A DNA stretch of 64,000 nt from the NCBI GenBank assembly GCA_016278725.1, contig JADQBG010000003.1:62001-126000 (forward strand). The letters run 5' to 3'. How positions within the stretch are numbered: the first letter of the stretch is position 1; each line of letters opens with the position of its first letter. A program made the translations under genes and the position numbers. Positions 40,820 to 51,880 of the stretch are shown here, in pieces. Source of the DNA: Actinomycetota bacterium (lineage in GTDB: Bacteria; Actinomycetota; Thermoleophilia; RBG-16-64-13). A model generated the notes under the pieces. The model saw only the letters and a list, made by a program, of their open reading frames with translations. It was not told the origin of the DNA and did no database searches.

Positions 40820-40837
40820 TCGTGAGATTGCTCACAA
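40820..40837. promoter_or_regulatory. Rex operator
   Basis: TCGTGAGATTGCTCACAA agrees with the Rex consensus TTGTGAAnnnnTTCACAA at 11 of 14 defined positions, including the full GTGA/TCAC core. It begins at the predicted start site of the nuo promoter, where bound Rex would block transcription. The rex gene is in the same window at 11942-12595. A second TTGTGA half site lies at 40810-40815. Confidence 0.75.
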
Positions 40838-40870
40838 GAAACCCCAGCACCTGATCACGTAGGGGGATCA

Positions 40871-41239
40871 ATGGTAAACCCAACCGTCGATCTACTGATT
40901 CAGTTCGGGCTCATGGCCTTCATCGGGGCGGCCGTCGCCTTCGCCCTGATCGCCATGTCTCACATGATGTCGCCCACGAGCAAGAACCCGAATAAGGCCA
41001 TCTCGTACGAGTGCGGAGTCCTGCCCTGCGCCGAAGCCCGGGTGCCCTACAACGTCCACTTCTACCTGGTGGCCGTTCTCTTCGTGCTCTTTGACCTCGA
41101 GGCCGTCTTCCTCTATCCGTGGGCCGTGGCCTTCCGGACCCTGGGAGTGGTGGGCCTGGTCGAGATGTTCATCTTCATCGGCATCCTCCTGGTCGGATAT
41201 TTCTACGCCTGGAAGAAGGGAGTCCTCGATTGGGAATGA
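40871..41239 (+). CDS. nuoA: NADH-quinone oxidoreductase subunit A
   Basis: The 122-residue protein has three membrane helices. The conserved loop with [41 protein letters not shown] carries the cysteine region near the quinone site. It belongs to the membrane arm of complex I. ATG 40871 follows AGGGGGATC. It overlaps nuoB by four bases (ATGA) and opens the eleven-gene operon. Confidence 0.96.
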   Translation: MVNPTVDLLIQFGLMAFIGAAVAFALIAMSHMMSPTSKNPNKAISYECGVLPCAEARVPYNVHFYLVAVLFVLFDLEAVFLYPWAVAFRTLGVVGLVEMFIFIGILLVGYFYAWKKGVLDWE

Positions 41240-41850
41240 CAAGCCCCCGGGACCCGCGACATCCCCACATCAACGGCGAAATGGTCCGGGAGGCCTCCGA
41301 ACGCGAGTTGCGGTTGCTTGCCGAAGGCAACCTCAACCGGACGGAGGAGCACGTCCCCGGCGTCGCCATTCCCGCTCAACTCGAGAAACTGCTCGGCTTC
41401 GGCCGCAGCTTTTCCTGGTGGCCTCTGCTTTTCGGCCTTGCCTGTTGCGCCATCGAGATGATGGCGACCGCGGGCCCGCGCTATGACATGTCCCGCTTCG
41501 GCATGGAGGCCATGCGCGCCTCCCCCCGGCAGGCGGACGGCATGATCGTGGCCGGATGGTGCTCGGTCAAGATGGCCCCTCGCGTGGTTCGCCTCTACGA
41601 GCAGATCCCCGACCCCAAGTGGGTGCTGGCCATGGGGTCCTGCGCTATCTCGGGCAATGTCTGGGACACCTATCACGTCGTGCAGGGCATCGACAGCCTG
41701 ATCCCGGTTGACGTCTACGTTCCCGGTTGCCCGCCGCGCCCCGAGGCCCTCTGGCAGGGCCTGGAGATGCTGCGCGACAAGGTCAAGCAGAGCGACCACG
41801 CCTACGACAGAGTACCGGTCATCCCCGCCCGCGCCGCGATCGGTGAGTAG
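41236..41850 (+). CDS. nuoB: NADH-quinone oxidoreductase subunit B
   Basis: The 204-residue protein holds the N2 [4Fe-4S] cluster, the last redox centre before quinone. The tandem cysteines are in [11 protein letters not shown], with further ligands in MGSCAISGN and VPGCPPRPE. The N-terminal 50 residues are longer than the minimum family length. ATG 41236 overlaps the nuoA stop. It is part of the connecting module with NuoC, NuoD and NuoI. Confidence 0.96.
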   Translation: MTSPRDPRHPHINGEMVREASERELRLLAEGNLNRTEEHVPGVAIPAQLEKLLGFGRSFSWWPLLFGLACCAIEMMATAGPRYDMSRFGMEAMRASPRQADGMIVAGWCSVKMAPRVVRLYEQIPDPKWVLAMGSCAISGNVWDTYHVVQGIDSLIPVDVYVPGCPPRPEALWQGLEMLRDKVKQSDHAYDRVPVIPARAAIGE

Positions 41851-41887
41851 CGCGTTGGGCGAGGAGGGCTCGTTGGAGAGGGGAGGC

Positions 41888-42406
41888 ATGGATTCCACAC
41901 GTGAGCAGATAAGCGATGCGCTCAAATCTGTCTTCGGCAAGATCGAGGAGAAATTCGGGGCCCGGTTGCTGGGCAGCAGCGTCTTTCGCGGGGAATTGAC
42001 CTTTCTGGCCGCCGCCGAGGATTTGATCGAGGTGGCCACCTACTGCAAGGAAGGCCTGGGGTTCGACCGGCTGGAGTTTCTGACCGGAAACCACTACCCC
42101 GAGCGGATCGAGCAGCCATTCGAGGTCGCCGTTCACCTGACCTCGATGGCCACCAACGACCGGCTCCGCCTCAAGGTGCCGCTCAAAGAGGGCCAGAAGC
42201 TTCCCACCCTGAGCTCCCTGTGGCCCTCGGCCAACTGGTGCGAGCGCGAGACCTGGGAGATGTACGGGATCGAGTTCGAGGGGCACCCAAACCTGATTCG
42301 TCTCCTGACGGACGCCGACTTCGAGGGTCATCCCTTGCGCAAGGACTTCCCGGTGCGGGGCCTGGTGGGCGGACGAATCAGAACCGACCTGAAAGGAAAG
42401 ATCTGA
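41888..42406 (+). CDS. nuoC: NADH-quinone oxidoreductase subunit C
   Basis: The 172-residue protein is the 30-kDa subunit that packs against NuoD in the peripheral arm. The family signature runs from WCERETWEMYGIEFEGHPN to RLLTDADFEGHPLRKDFPVRG. ATG 41888 has GAGAGGGGAGG upstream; GTG 41843 would overlap nuoB and add 15 residues. It is a separate gene, not the NuoCD fusion of enterobacteria. It overlaps nuoD by one base. Confidence 0.95.
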   Translation: MDSTREQISDALKSVFGKIEEKFGARLLGSSVFRGELTFLAAAEDLIEVATYCKEGLGFDRLEFLTGNHYPERIEQPFEVAVHLTSMATNDRLRLKVPLKEGQKLPTLSSLWPSANWCERETWEMYGIEFEGHPNLIRLLTDADFEGHPLRKDFPVRGLVGGRIRTDLKGKI

Positions 42407-43677
42407 TGGCCGGGCACGAGTCGCATCCCACGGCCCCTCCCAAGCCGCGGGCTACGCCGGAGGAGATGCGCGAGCGCAAGCGGCTTTCCCGCCAGCGGGT
42501 CTCCGACGACAGCGAGTTCATCACCGTATCGATGGGCCCTCAACACCCCTCCACCCACGGGGTGTATCAGGCGGTCGTCGACCTCGACGGCGAGATCGTG
42601 GTCAACACGCGGCCCAGCATCGGCAACCTGCACCGCGGCGTGGAGAAGCTCGCCGAGGTCAAGAGCTACCATCGCTTCCTGCCGCTGACCGACCGGCTGG
42701 ACTACATCTCCTCCTTCGCCATGAACCACGCGTACGCGGAGGCCGTGGAGAAGCTGATGGATATCGAGGTTCCCCGGCGGGCGCGGTACATAAGGACCAT
42801 TGGGGACGAGCTCTGCCGGCTGTCCAACCACCTTCTCTGGTTGGGTGTCCACGTCATGGACTTCGGCGCCCAGACCTTCTTCCTGATCTGTTTCCGTGAC
42901 CGGGAGTACGTCCTGGATCTCTGGGAGATGCTCTGCGGCGCCCGGCTGACCCACAGCTACGCCCGGATCGGCGGGGTGGCGGCGGACCTGCCCGACGGAT
43001 GGGTCGAGAAGTGCCGGGCGGCCATGGAGTTCATGCCGCGGCGGCTGGCGGAGTACCAGCGTCTGGTCGAGAAGAACCGGATCTTCCTCAAGCGCACCCA
43101 GGGCATCGGGATCTTCACCCAGGAGGACTGCGTGGCCTGGCGGGTCACCGGCCCCAGCCTGAGGGCAACCGGCATGGAGCGCGACCTGCGCAAGACCGAG
43201 CCCTACGCCGCCTACGACGAGGTGGACTTCGACGTGGCGGTCGAGTACGACGCCGACGTCTACTCCCGCTACCTGGTGCGGATGAAGGAGATGTACGAGT
43301 CCTGCAAGATCATCCTGCAGTGCCTCGATCAGCTCCCCGAAGGCGACTACATCAACCAGGATGCGGCCTCGCAGACCTTCCCCCGCAAGAAGCGGGTCAT
43401 GCGCGATTCTGCGGCGATGGTTCAGGACTTCATGCAGACCTTCCGCGGACCGAAGGTGCCCAAGGGGGAGGTGTACAAGGCCATCGAGGTGCCGAAGGGC
43501 GAGATGGGCGTCTACATCGTGTCCGACGGCACTTCCATTCCTCAGCGGCTGCACCTGGTCACGCCCACCTTCTATCACTGCCAAGCCACGCCCGCATTGT
43601 TCGAGGGCGAGATGATCTCCGACGTGGTCGGCATCTTCGGGAGTGTAGACATCGTACTGGGGGACAGCGACCGATGA
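42406..43677 (+). CDS. nuoD: NADH-quinone oxidoreductase subunit D
   Basis: The 423-residue protein is the 49-kDa subunit related to hydrogenase large subunits, forming the quinone pocket with NuoB. VSMGPQHPSTHGVYQ, the GNLHRGVEKL block and ISDVVGIFGSVDIVLGDSDR at the C-terminus are intact. The His and Tyr region that binds quinone is in the PQHPSTHG loop and the ARLTHSYARIGGV segment. About 40 N-terminal residues are a polar extension. It overlaps nuoH by four bases. Confidence 0.96.
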   Translation: MAGHESHPTAPPKPRATPEEMRERKRLSRQRVSDDSEFITVSMGPQHPSTHGVYQAVVDLDGEIVVNTRPSIGNLHRGVEKLAEVKSYHRFLPLTDRLDYISSFAMNHAYAEAVEKLMDIEVPRRARYIRTIGDELCRLSNHLLWLGVHVMDFGAQTFFLICFRDREYVLDLWEMLCGARLTHSYARIGGVAADLPDGWVEKCRAAMEFMPRRLAEYQRLVEKNRIFLKRTQGIGIFTQEDCVAWRVTGPSLRATGMERDLRKTEPYAAYDEVDFDVAVEYDADVYSRYLVRMKEMYESCKIILQCLDQLPEGDYINQDAASQTFPRKKRVMRDSAAMVQDFMQTFRGPKVPKGEVYKAIEVPKGEMGVYIVSDGTSIPQRLHLVTPTFYHCQATPALFEGEMISDVVGIFGSVDIVLGDSDR

Positions 43678-44678
43678 CGGAATTCATCATCCTGATAATC
43701 AAGCTGATCCTCATCATCGCCGTTTCGGTGGGGATGGTTCCCTTTCTCATCTACTTCGAGCGCAAGTTCGCCGGGTTCTTCCAGAGCCGCATGGGCCCCA
43801 CCTACGCCGGACCCTGGGGCAGTCTGCAGTCGTTCGGCGACATGGCGAAGCTCATGTCCAAAGAAGACCTGGTTCCCGCCGCGGCGGACGGCCCGGTGTT
43901 CCGCATCGCTCCCTACATCCTCTTCGTTCCCGCCTTCGTCAGCATGACTCTGATCCCCTTCGGTCCCATGGACGTGGACATCTTCGGTTACAACGTGGAC
44001 CTGGTGGTTTCCAGCTTTGACGCCGGGGTCATCCTGTTCCTGGCCCTGGGATCGCTGGCGGTCTACGGCCCGGTCTTCGGAGGCTGGGCTTCCAACAACA
44101 ACTGGGCGCTCCTCGGCGCACTGCGTTCGGGCGCGCAGATGGTCAGCTATGAGATCTCCATGGGCCTTGCGGTGGTCGGGGTGATCGTCATGGCCAACAC
44201 CCTGAACTTCGTCGACATCGTGGACGCTCAGGCCGGCGGCTTCTGGAATTGGTTCTTCATCCCGCAGCTGGTGGGCTTCGTCATCTTCTTCGTGGCCTCG
44301 ATCGCCGAACTCAACCGCGATCCCTTCAACCTGGCCGAAGCGGAGCAGGAGCTCGTCGCCGGCTACATGACCGAGTACTCGGGAATGCGCTGGGGGATCT
44401 TCATGTTCGGCGAGTACGTCAACATGGTGGTGATGTCCGCCGTCATCTCCACGATCTTCATGGGCGGCTGGAGAGCGCCGTTCGAGTTTCTCGACGTCAT
44501 CCCGGGGTTCATTTGGCTCGTGGGCAAGATGCTCTTCTTCATCTTCCTCTACATGTGGATACGCTGGACGTTGCCCCGTTACCGCTACAACCAGCTCATG
44601 GATATCGGCTGGAAGATCTTCCTGCCGCTGGCGATTGCCAACCTGGCCGTTACGGCCCTGATCATCTCCGTGGTGTAG
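43674..44678 (+). CDS. nuoH: NADH-quinone oxidoreductase subunit H
   Basis: The 334-residue membrane protein links the peripheral and membrane arms and forms part of the quinone channel. ERKFAGFFQSRMGPTYAGPWG near the N-terminus and IAELNRDPFNLAEAEQELVAGYMTEYSGMR in the middle are the family signatures, with all acidic residues of the E-channel loop present. It has about eight helices. ATG 43674 overlaps the nuoD stop; nuoI follows after four bases. Confidence 0.96.
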   Translation: MTEFIILIIKLILIIAVSVGMVPFLIYFERKFAGFFQSRMGPTYAGPWGSLQSFGDMAKLMSKEDLVPAAADGPVFRIAPYILFVPAFVSMTLIPFGPMDVDIFGYNVDLVVSSFDAGVILFLALGSLAVYGPVFGGWASNNNWALLGALRSGAQMVSYEISMGLAVVGVIVMANTLNFVDIVDAQAGGFWNWFFIPQLVGFVIFFVASIAELNRDPFNLAEAEQELVAGYMTEYSGMRWGIFMFGEYVNMVVMSAVISTIFMGGWRAPFEFLDVIPGFIWLVGKMLFFIFLYMWIRWTLPRYRYNQLMDIGWKIFLPLAIANLAVTALIISVV

Positions 44679-44682
44679 CCCT

Positions 44683-45147
44683 ATGGGATTGAAAGACATA
44701 CTAAAGAGCTCGACCTTCTACGAGATCCTGCAGGGGATGTCGGTAACCGGCTCCTACTTCGTGGGCGAGAAGGTCACGGTTGAATACCCCAAGGAGCAGA
44801 TCCCTCCATTTGAGCGGTTTCGCGGGGTGCAGTGCCTGATCAGCGACCCGGAAACCGGCGAGCTCAACTGTGACGCCTGCCACATCTGCGCCACTATCTG
44901 CCCTTCGAACTGCATCTTTATCGAGAGCTCCGAGGGGCCGGACGGGACCAAGCAACTCGACTCCTTCGTCATCGATCTGACCCGCTGCATCTTCTGCGGG
45001 TTCTGCGAAGAGGCCTGCCCTCGGGCGGCCATCGCCATGACGAGCGCGTTCGAGTTCTGCACTTACAACAAGAACGACCTGATCCTGACCAAGGATTGGC
45101 TCGTGGAGAACCAGAAGAACCTCCACAAAGAGCTAAGAAAGCGCTAG
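44683..45147 (+). CDS. nuoI: NADH-quinone oxidoreductase subunit I
   Basis: The 154-residue protein carries two [4Fe-4S] clusters, with motifs CDACHICATICPSNC and CIFCGFCEEACP. In full complex I it receives electrons from NuoG. No nuoE, nuoF or nuoG occurs in this operon, so NuoI is the likely entry point for an external donor such as ferredoxin. ATG 44683 lies four bases after nuoH. Confidence 0.95.
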   Translation: MGLKDILKSSTFYEILQGMSVTGSYFVGEKVTVEYPKEQIPPFERFRGVQCLISDPETGELNCDACHICATICPSNCIFIESSEGPDGTKQLDSFVIDLTRCIFCGFCEEACPRAAIAMTSAFEFCTYNKNDLILTKDWLVENQKNLHKELRKR

Positions 45148-45155
45148 GGGGGGGA

Positions 45156-45746
45156 ATGGTCGAAAAGGTTCTCTTCATAGTATTCGCGGCTCTCGCGGTG
45201 GGCAGCGGGGTCGGGGTCATCACGCGCTCCAACATCGTGCACGCCCTGATACTGCTGATCTTCAGCTTCGTGAACGTCGCGGCCATCTACCTGCTGACCA
45301 GCGCCTTCTTCATCGCGGTGGTGCAGATACTGGTTTATGCCGGCGCCATTCTGGTGCTCTTCACCTTCGTGGTGATGTTTCTCAACTTGAGGCAGTACCA
45401 GAGCATGGAGCAACTCCACCCGGTGCAGAAGTGGGTGGCCCTGATCATGACGCCCTTGGTGCTGGCCGAGTTCGTGGTGGTCGCGCTCGCCGCCACCTGG
45501 ACCGCCGTGGGGGGTCCCTTCGACCGCGAGACGGTGGCTGCCGGTGGCGGCAACGTCGCCCTGCTGGGCGAGCGGCTCTTCAATGATGCCCTGCTCCCCT
45601 TCGAGATCGCTTCGCTGATCCTTCTGGTCGCCATGGTGGGGGCCGTCGTCCTTGCCGCCAAGGAAGGCCGGGAGTTCATGGAGACCCGGGCCTGGGCGGA
45701 CACGGACGAAGAACGAATTCCCGAATTCGTGGAAGAGGAGGTATAG
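45156..45746 (+). CDS. nuoJ: NADH-quinone oxidoreductase subunit J
   Basis: The 196-residue membrane protein has five helices; the VQILVYAGAILVLFTFVVMFLN stretch on the third helix is the family mark. ATG 45156 follows a run of G; longer upstream forms would overlap nuoI. The C-terminus is a short acidic tail. nuoK follows within two bases. Confidence 0.93.
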   Translation: MVEKVLFIVFAALAVGSGVGVITRSNIVHALILLIFSFVNVAAIYLLTSAFFIAVVQILVYAGAILVLFTFVVMFLNLRQYQSMEQLHPVQKWVALIMTPLVLAEFVVVALAATWTAVGGPFDRETVAAGGGNVALLGERLFNDALLPFEIASLILLVAMVGAVVLAAKEGREFMETRAWADTDEERIPEFVEEEV

Positions 45747-45747
45747 C

Positions 45748-46053
45748 GTGGATATCCCTATCGAGTGGTATCTCGTCTTGTCCGCGTTCCTTTTCGTCAT
45801 CGGGGCGGCGGGAGTGCTCACCCGGCGGAACATGTTCATCGTTCTCCTCTCGATCGAACTGATGATGAACGCGGTCAATATCAACCTGATCGGGTTTAGC
45901 CGCCTGCACGACAACTTCATTGGTCAGCACTTCGTGCTCTTCACCATGACGGTGGCGGCCGCGGAAGCCGCCGTGGGTCTGGCCATCGTGACGTCGCTCT
46001 TCCGAAACCGGCAAACCACGATGGTCGACCTGTTCGACCTGCTCAAGGGCTAG
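45748..46053 (+). CDS. nuoK: NADH-quinone oxidoreductase subunit K
   Basis: The 101-residue protein has three helices, with conserved glutamates in LLSIELMMNAVNIN and TVAAAEAAVGLAI that take part in proton transfer. The start is GTG 45748 behind AGGAGGTAT. It is full length. nuoL follows after eight bases. Confidence 0.95.
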   Translation: MDIPIEWYLVLSAFLFVIGAAGVLTRRNMFIVLLSIELMMNAVNINLIGFSRLHDNFIGQHFVLFTMTVAAAEAAVGLAIVTSLFRNRQTTMVDLFDLLKG

Positions 46054-46061
46054 GGGGCGGC

Positions 46062-47993
46062 GTGGAACACGAATTCGCTTCGTATATGAACTGGATCGTG
46101 CCGCTGATCCCGGCCCTGCCGCTCACGGCCTTCCTGGTCACCATCTTCTTCGGAAAGTGGTTCATCAAGGAGCAGGCCCATTGGCTGCCGATCCTGGCCA
46201 TGGCCGCCGCCTTCGTGCTTTCGCTCTTGGTTTGGTGGGAGGTGCGCCAGGCGGAAGAGGGCTTCTACGTGGAACTCTTCACCTGGATCCCCGTGGGCGA
46301 TCTTCAGGTGCCGCTGGCCTTCTACGCCGACCGGTTGAGCACGGCCATGATCATGATGGTCACCGGCGTGGCCACGCTGATCTTCATCTACTCCAAGGGG
46401 TACATGCACGGCGACCCCGGTTACTACCGGTTCTTCAGTTACCTGAGCCTGTTTGCCTTCAGCATGCTGGTGCTGGTGCTGGGCGCCAACTACGTGATGC
46501 TGTTTTTCGGTTGGGAAGCGGTGGGTCTTTGCTCCTACTACCTAATCGGCTTTTACTACCACAAGACCTCGGCCGCCGCGGCGGGCAAGAAGGCCTTCAT
46601 CACCAACCGCGTCGGCGACTTCGGTTTCAGCCTGGGGATCTTTCTGCTCTTCGTCACCTTCGGCACCCTGACCTACACCGAGGTCTTCGAAGCCGTCGAA
46701 GTGGAGGGCGCGGGCACGGCCACCATGACCGCCATCGCCCTGCTGCTCTTCATGGGGGCCATGGGTAAGTCCGCTCAATTCCCGCTGCACGTATGGCTGC
46801 CGGACGCCATGGAGGGCCCCACCCCGGTCTCGGCCCTGATCCACGCGGCCACCATGGTCACCGCCGGCGTCTACATGGTCGCCCGCAGTTCGGTGATCTT
46901 CGCGAGCTCCGAGACGGCGATGCTCGTGGTCGCCGGTATCGGCGCCTTCACCGCCATCTTCGCCGCCTCGATCGGCATAGCTCAGACGGATATCAAGCGG
47001 GTGATGGCCTACTCCACGGTCTCGCAGTTGGGCTACATGTTCATGGCCCTGGGAGTGGGCGCCTGGATTCCCGCCATCTTCCATCTGATCACCCACGCCT
47101 TCTTCAAGGCCCTTCTCTTCCTCGGCTCGGGCTCGGTGATTCACGCCCTCTCCGGGGAACAGGACATGCGCCGGATGGGAGGCCTGCGGTCCCGGATCCC
47201 CTACACCTACTGGACCCTGTTGTCCGGCGCCATCGCGCTGTCGGGCATCTTCCCCTTCGCGGGTTTCTGGTCCAAGGACGAGATCCTGGGCATCACCTTC
47301 AAGGACGGGGCTTACATAATCTGGGCCGTTGGTCTAGTGGCCGCCTTCATCACCGCCTTCTACACCTTCCGGCTGATCTTCATGACCTTCTGGAACGAGT
47401 CGCGCATGGAGCCCGAGGTGGAGAAGCACGTGCATGAGTCTCCCTGGTCCATGACGGTGCCCCTGATGGTGTTGGGAGGACTCTCCCTGGTGGGTGGCTT
47501 CCTGGGCTTCCCGCCGGAGGCCGGAGTCTTCCATCACTTCCTGGAGCCGGTGTTCGAGCCGGCCAACGAGATCCTGGGCATCCACCACGAGGCGTTCGGC
47601 GCCATCGACCTGACCTTGATGATCGTCTCGGTCGCGGTCGCCGTGTCCGGGGTGATCTTGGCCTACTTCTTCTACGTGCGTCAGCGCGACCTGCCCGAGA
47701 AGGCGGGTGCCGCCGCTCAGCCTCTCTACAAGGCGATCTACAACAAGTGGTACATCGATGAGATCTACGACGCCACGGTCGTGCGCCTGGTGATCGACGG
47801 TTCCCGCTTCCTGTGGCGCTCCTTCGACGCCGCCGTCATCGACGGCATCGTGAATGGTGTGGGCAAGCTGTGGGAAGTTTCTGGGGCGGCGGTTCGCCCC
47901 GCCCAGACCGGGAAGGTCCAGAACTATGCCGGGATGATGTTCGCGGGAGTCTTCGTGCTCCTCAGCGCGGTCATCATCGCGTACGGCCTCTAA
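46062..47993 (+). CDS. nuoL: NADH-quinone oxidoreductase subunit L
   Basis: The 643-residue protein is the largest antiporter-like proton-pumping subunit. The segment from SAQFPLHVWLPDAMEGPTPV to HAATMVTAGVYMVAR and the ASIGIAQTDIKRVMAYSTVSQLGYMF region carry the conserved lysine and histidine residues. The C-terminal lateral helix is present, so it is full length. The start is GTG 46062. It is followed by nuoM after 13 bases. Confidence 0.96.
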   Translation: MEHEFASYMNWIVPLIPALPLTAFLVTIFFGKWFIKEQAHWLPILAMAAAFVLSLLVWWEVRQAEEGFYVELFTWIPVGDLQVPLAFYADRLSTAMIMMVTGVATLIFIYSKGYMHGDPGYYRFFSYLSLFAFSMLVLVLGANYVMLFFGWEAVGLCSYYLIGFYYHKTSAAAAGKKAFITNRVGDFGFSLGIFLLFVTFGTLTYTEVFEAVEVEGAGTATMTAIALLLFMGAMGKSAQFPLHVWLPDAMEGPTPVSALIHAATMVTAGVYMVARSSVIFASSETAMLVVAGIGAFTAIFAASIGIAQTDIKRVMAYSTVSQLGYMFMALGVGAWIPAIFHLITHAFFKALLFLGSGSVIHALSGEQDMRRMGGLRSRIPYTYWTLLSGAIALSGIFPFAGFWSKDEILGITFKDGAYIIWAVGLVAAFITAFYTFRLIFMTFWNESRMEPEVEKHVHESPWSMTVPLMVLGGLSLVGGFLGFPPEAGVFHHFLEPVFEPANEILGIHHEAFGAIDLTLMIVSVAVAVSGVILAYFFYVRQRDLPEKAGAAAQPLYKAIYNKWYIDEIYDATVVRLVIDGSRFLWRSFDAAVIDGIVNGVGKLWEVSGAAVRPAQTGKVQNYAGMMFAGVFVLLSAVIIAYGL

Positions 47994-48006
47994 GGGGAGG
48001 AGCACC

Positions 48007-49575
<1,569 letters not shown>

Positions 49576-51036
49576 ATGCCGACGCCTGACGTCACTCCCA
49601 TCATCCCTGAGCTCATCCTGGCGGTGGCGGCCTGCCTGGTGCTGGTAGTCGAACCCTTCCTCAAGCTCGACAAGACCGCCGTCGTGGCGGTTGCGCTCAC
49701 CGGGCTGCTGGCCTACGGGGCCGCGGCCTTCGCGCTGCTCGGCCAGGACATGGCGGGCTTCAACGACATGATCGTGATCAACGACTACGCCATCTTCTTC
49801 AAGGTGCTGTTCGCCGCGGCCGGAGTGATGACGGTGCTGATGTCGCCTCGTTACCTGGAGGCTCACGACCGTCACCTGGGCGAGTACTATGCCCTGCTGC
49901 TTTTCGCCATCCTGGGCATGAGCGTACTGGCGGCCGCCCGCGATCTGATGGCCTTCTACGTGGGTCTCGAGTTGATGGCGGTCTCCAGTTACCTGTTGGC
50001 GGGCTTCTTCCGCTACCGGCTGCGTTCCAACGAAGCCGCCCTCAAGTACTTCCTGACCGGCTGTTTCGCCTCGGCCATCACCCTCTACGGCATCTCCATG
50101 GTCTACGGGTTCACCGGCGCCACCAACTACGCCGAAGTCGGTACCGCCCTCGCGGGCGGGGAGAACACGCTGGGCGTGGCTTTCGCCACCGCGCTGGTGT
50201 TCGCGGGCATGGGTTTCAAGGTCTCGGTGGCCCCCTTCCACATGTGGACGCCGGACGTCTACGAAGGCGCCCCCACCCCGATCGCCGGGTTCTTCTCGGT
50301 CGGGCCCAAGGCCGCGGGATTCGCCGCCATTCTGATGATGTTCCTGGCGGTTTTCGAGGCCTCGGTCGACACCTGGACCGTCATCTTCATTGCCTTCTCG
50401 ATCTTCACGATGTTGGTCGGCAACCTCTTTGCTCTGGTTCAGCGCAACCTCAAACGGATGCTGGCCTACTCCTCGATCGCGCACGTGGGATACCTGCTGG
50501 CGGGGATGGGGGCCATCGGCCAGAGCGGCGACCTGCTCGCGGGCGAGGCCATCCTCCTCTACCTGGCGGCCTACACCTTCATGAACCTGGGGGCCTTCGG
50601 CGTGCTGGCGTACCTCAAGACCCAGCAGCCCGTGACCTTCGACTACACCCTGGACGACATGGCGGGCCTGGCGCGCCGGTCGCCCTGGGCGGCGATTCTG
50701 ATGTCGCTCTTCATGTTCTCGCTGACCGGGATTCCGGGAACGGCGGGCTTCATCGGCAAGTTCTACCTGTTCAACGCGGTGGTCCGCGCCGACCTGGTGT
50801 GGCTGGCGGCCATTGCCGTCATCTTCAGCGCCGTCTCCGCCTACTACTATCTGCGGGTGATGGTCTACATGTTCTTCCGCGAATCCGAAGAGGAGTTCGT
50901 GGGAGGAGAGGCGATCAGCGGTCCCCTTGCGGCCTCGCTGGCACTGGCCGCGGCGGGCGTGCTCTTCATCGGACTGGTGCCCGCACGGCTGGTGGATGCT
51001 TCGGCGACCGCCTTCCAGAACTTCCTGGGGTTGTAA
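49576..51036 (+). CDS. nuoN: NADH-quinone oxidoreductase subunit N
   Basis: The 486-residue antiporter-like subunit shows YVGLELMAVSSYLLAGFFR, FKVSVAPFHMWTPDVYEGAPTP and NLKRMLAYSSIAHVGYLLAG. The C-terminal part has GTAGFIGKFYLFNA. It ends the operon; a hairpin at 51095-51116 probably terminates transcription. The gene order nuoABCDHIJKLMN is complete apart from EFG. Confidence 0.96.
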   Translation: MPTPDVTPIIPELILAVAACLVLVVEPFLKLDKTAVVAVALTGLLAYGAAAFALLGQDMAGFNDMIVINDYAIFFKVLFAAAGVMTVLMSPRYLEAHDRHLGEYYALLLFAILGMSVLAAARDLMAFYVGLELMAVSSYLLAGFFRYRLRSNEAALKYFLTGCFASAITLYGISMVYGFTGATNYAEVGTALAGGENTLGVAFATALVFAGMGFKVSVAPFHMWTPDVYEGAPTPIAGFFSVGPKAAGFAAILMMFLAVFEASVDTWTVIFIAFSIFTMLVGNLFALVQRNLKRMLAYSSIAHVGYLLAGMGAIGQSGDLLAGEAILLYLAAYTFMNLGAFGVLAYLKTQQPVTFDYTLDDMAGLARRSPWAAILMSLFMFSLTGIPGTAGFIGKFYLFNAVVRADLVWLAAIAVIFSAVSAYYYLRVMVYMFFRESEEEFVGGEAISGPLAASLALAAAGVLFIGLVPARLVDASATAFQNFLGL

Positions 51037-51094
51037 GCGGACTGCCGGGCGCCTCGTGGGTGGCTCGGCACCTGCCGACTTACTCTTTTTGACG

Positions 51095-51116
51095 AAGGGG
51101 GCCCTCGGGCCCCTTT
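51095..51116. terminator. Probable terminator after nuoN
   Basis: AAGGGG, a bulged G, then CC pairs across a CTCG loop with GGCCCCTT, followed by TCT. It separates convergent nuoN and the transglutaminase-like gene and may act on both strands. Confidence 0.65.
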
Positions 51117-51117
51117 C

Positions 51118-51825
51118 TCATTGGCCGAGCCTCGCCCCGAGGGCGCGGGCCCGCTGGGCTTCGGCAGCGCGGGCCCCGGAGAGCCGCGCGCTGAGCGCCC
51201 GCGGCAGAGACTCAGCCCAGAAGAGGATCACCACCACCCCCAGCGCCAGGAGCAGTTTGCGCTCGAGGGGCATGGGCAGCCAGTGAAAGCGCACCCTCTG
51301 CTCGACGATTTCTGCCAGCGGCAGGCGGGAGGGCACCCGCGCCAGCCATCCGGCGTCCCCCGAGGCCATGAGGGACTGCGCGGGGTCCTCCAGAGAGGTG
51401 TACTGCTTGCCTTCGTAGTCCACCCAGACGTGGTCGAAGGAGTAGTTGAGGGTGTAGGGGATGCCCTTGGCCTCGAAAATGCTGGCCGCCACCAAGGCCT
51501 GCGCCTGACAGTCTCCGGCGCCATCTTCGATGGCCTCGGCCACGCTGGGGAAGTACCAGGGCATTCCATAGATGGGCCACGCGGACTCGTATCGGATGTA
51601 TTCGCGGGAAAAGGCGTCGATCAGCACCGGGTCGTCGGGCAGCCGGGCGGCCAACGTTTCGGCCGCCGCCGGGTCGATCGGAGGGTGCGCGAGCCTATCC
51701 AGCGACTGCCAGAGCGGGACGGGGTTGGGGTAGAGAACCAGGCCGATCCAGACGAGCATGGCCGCCAGTGCAGGTATCCTCCGCCGCAAGGGGGAGCGCC
51801 GGGCCATGGATGCGAGGTGCTTCAT
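51118..51825 (-). CDS. Transglutaminase-like cysteine protein with two membrane helices
   Basis: The 235-residue protein has an N-terminal membrane helix at about 17-35 and a second at about 185-205. Between them is a short transglutaminase-like core: Cys in DGAGDCQAQALVAAS, then YTLNYSFDHVWVDYEGKQYT with the His. This pair, plus a downstream Asp, is the catalytic triad of the papain-like fold. The core is smaller than in true transglutaminases and probably works as a protease or peptidase outside the membrane. The last 30 residues are Arg/Ala-rich. No neighbour explains the target. Confidence 0.78.
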   Translation of the reverse strand: MKHLASMARRSPLRRRIPALAAMLVWIGLVLYPNPVPLWQSLDRLAHPPIDPAAAETLAARLPDDPVLIDAFSREYIRYESAWPIYGMPWYFPSVAEAIEDGAGDCQAQALVAASIFEAKGIPYTLNYSFDHVWVDYEGKQYTSLEDPAQSLMASGDAGWLARVPSRLPLAEIVEQRVRFHWLPMPLERKLLLALGVVVILFWAESLPRALSARLSGARAAEAQRARALGARLGQ

Positions 51826-51880
51826 CAGGGGATGGATTATAGCCCTGGGTCAGACCAAAACGGCCGAAGCCGGGCAGGTG

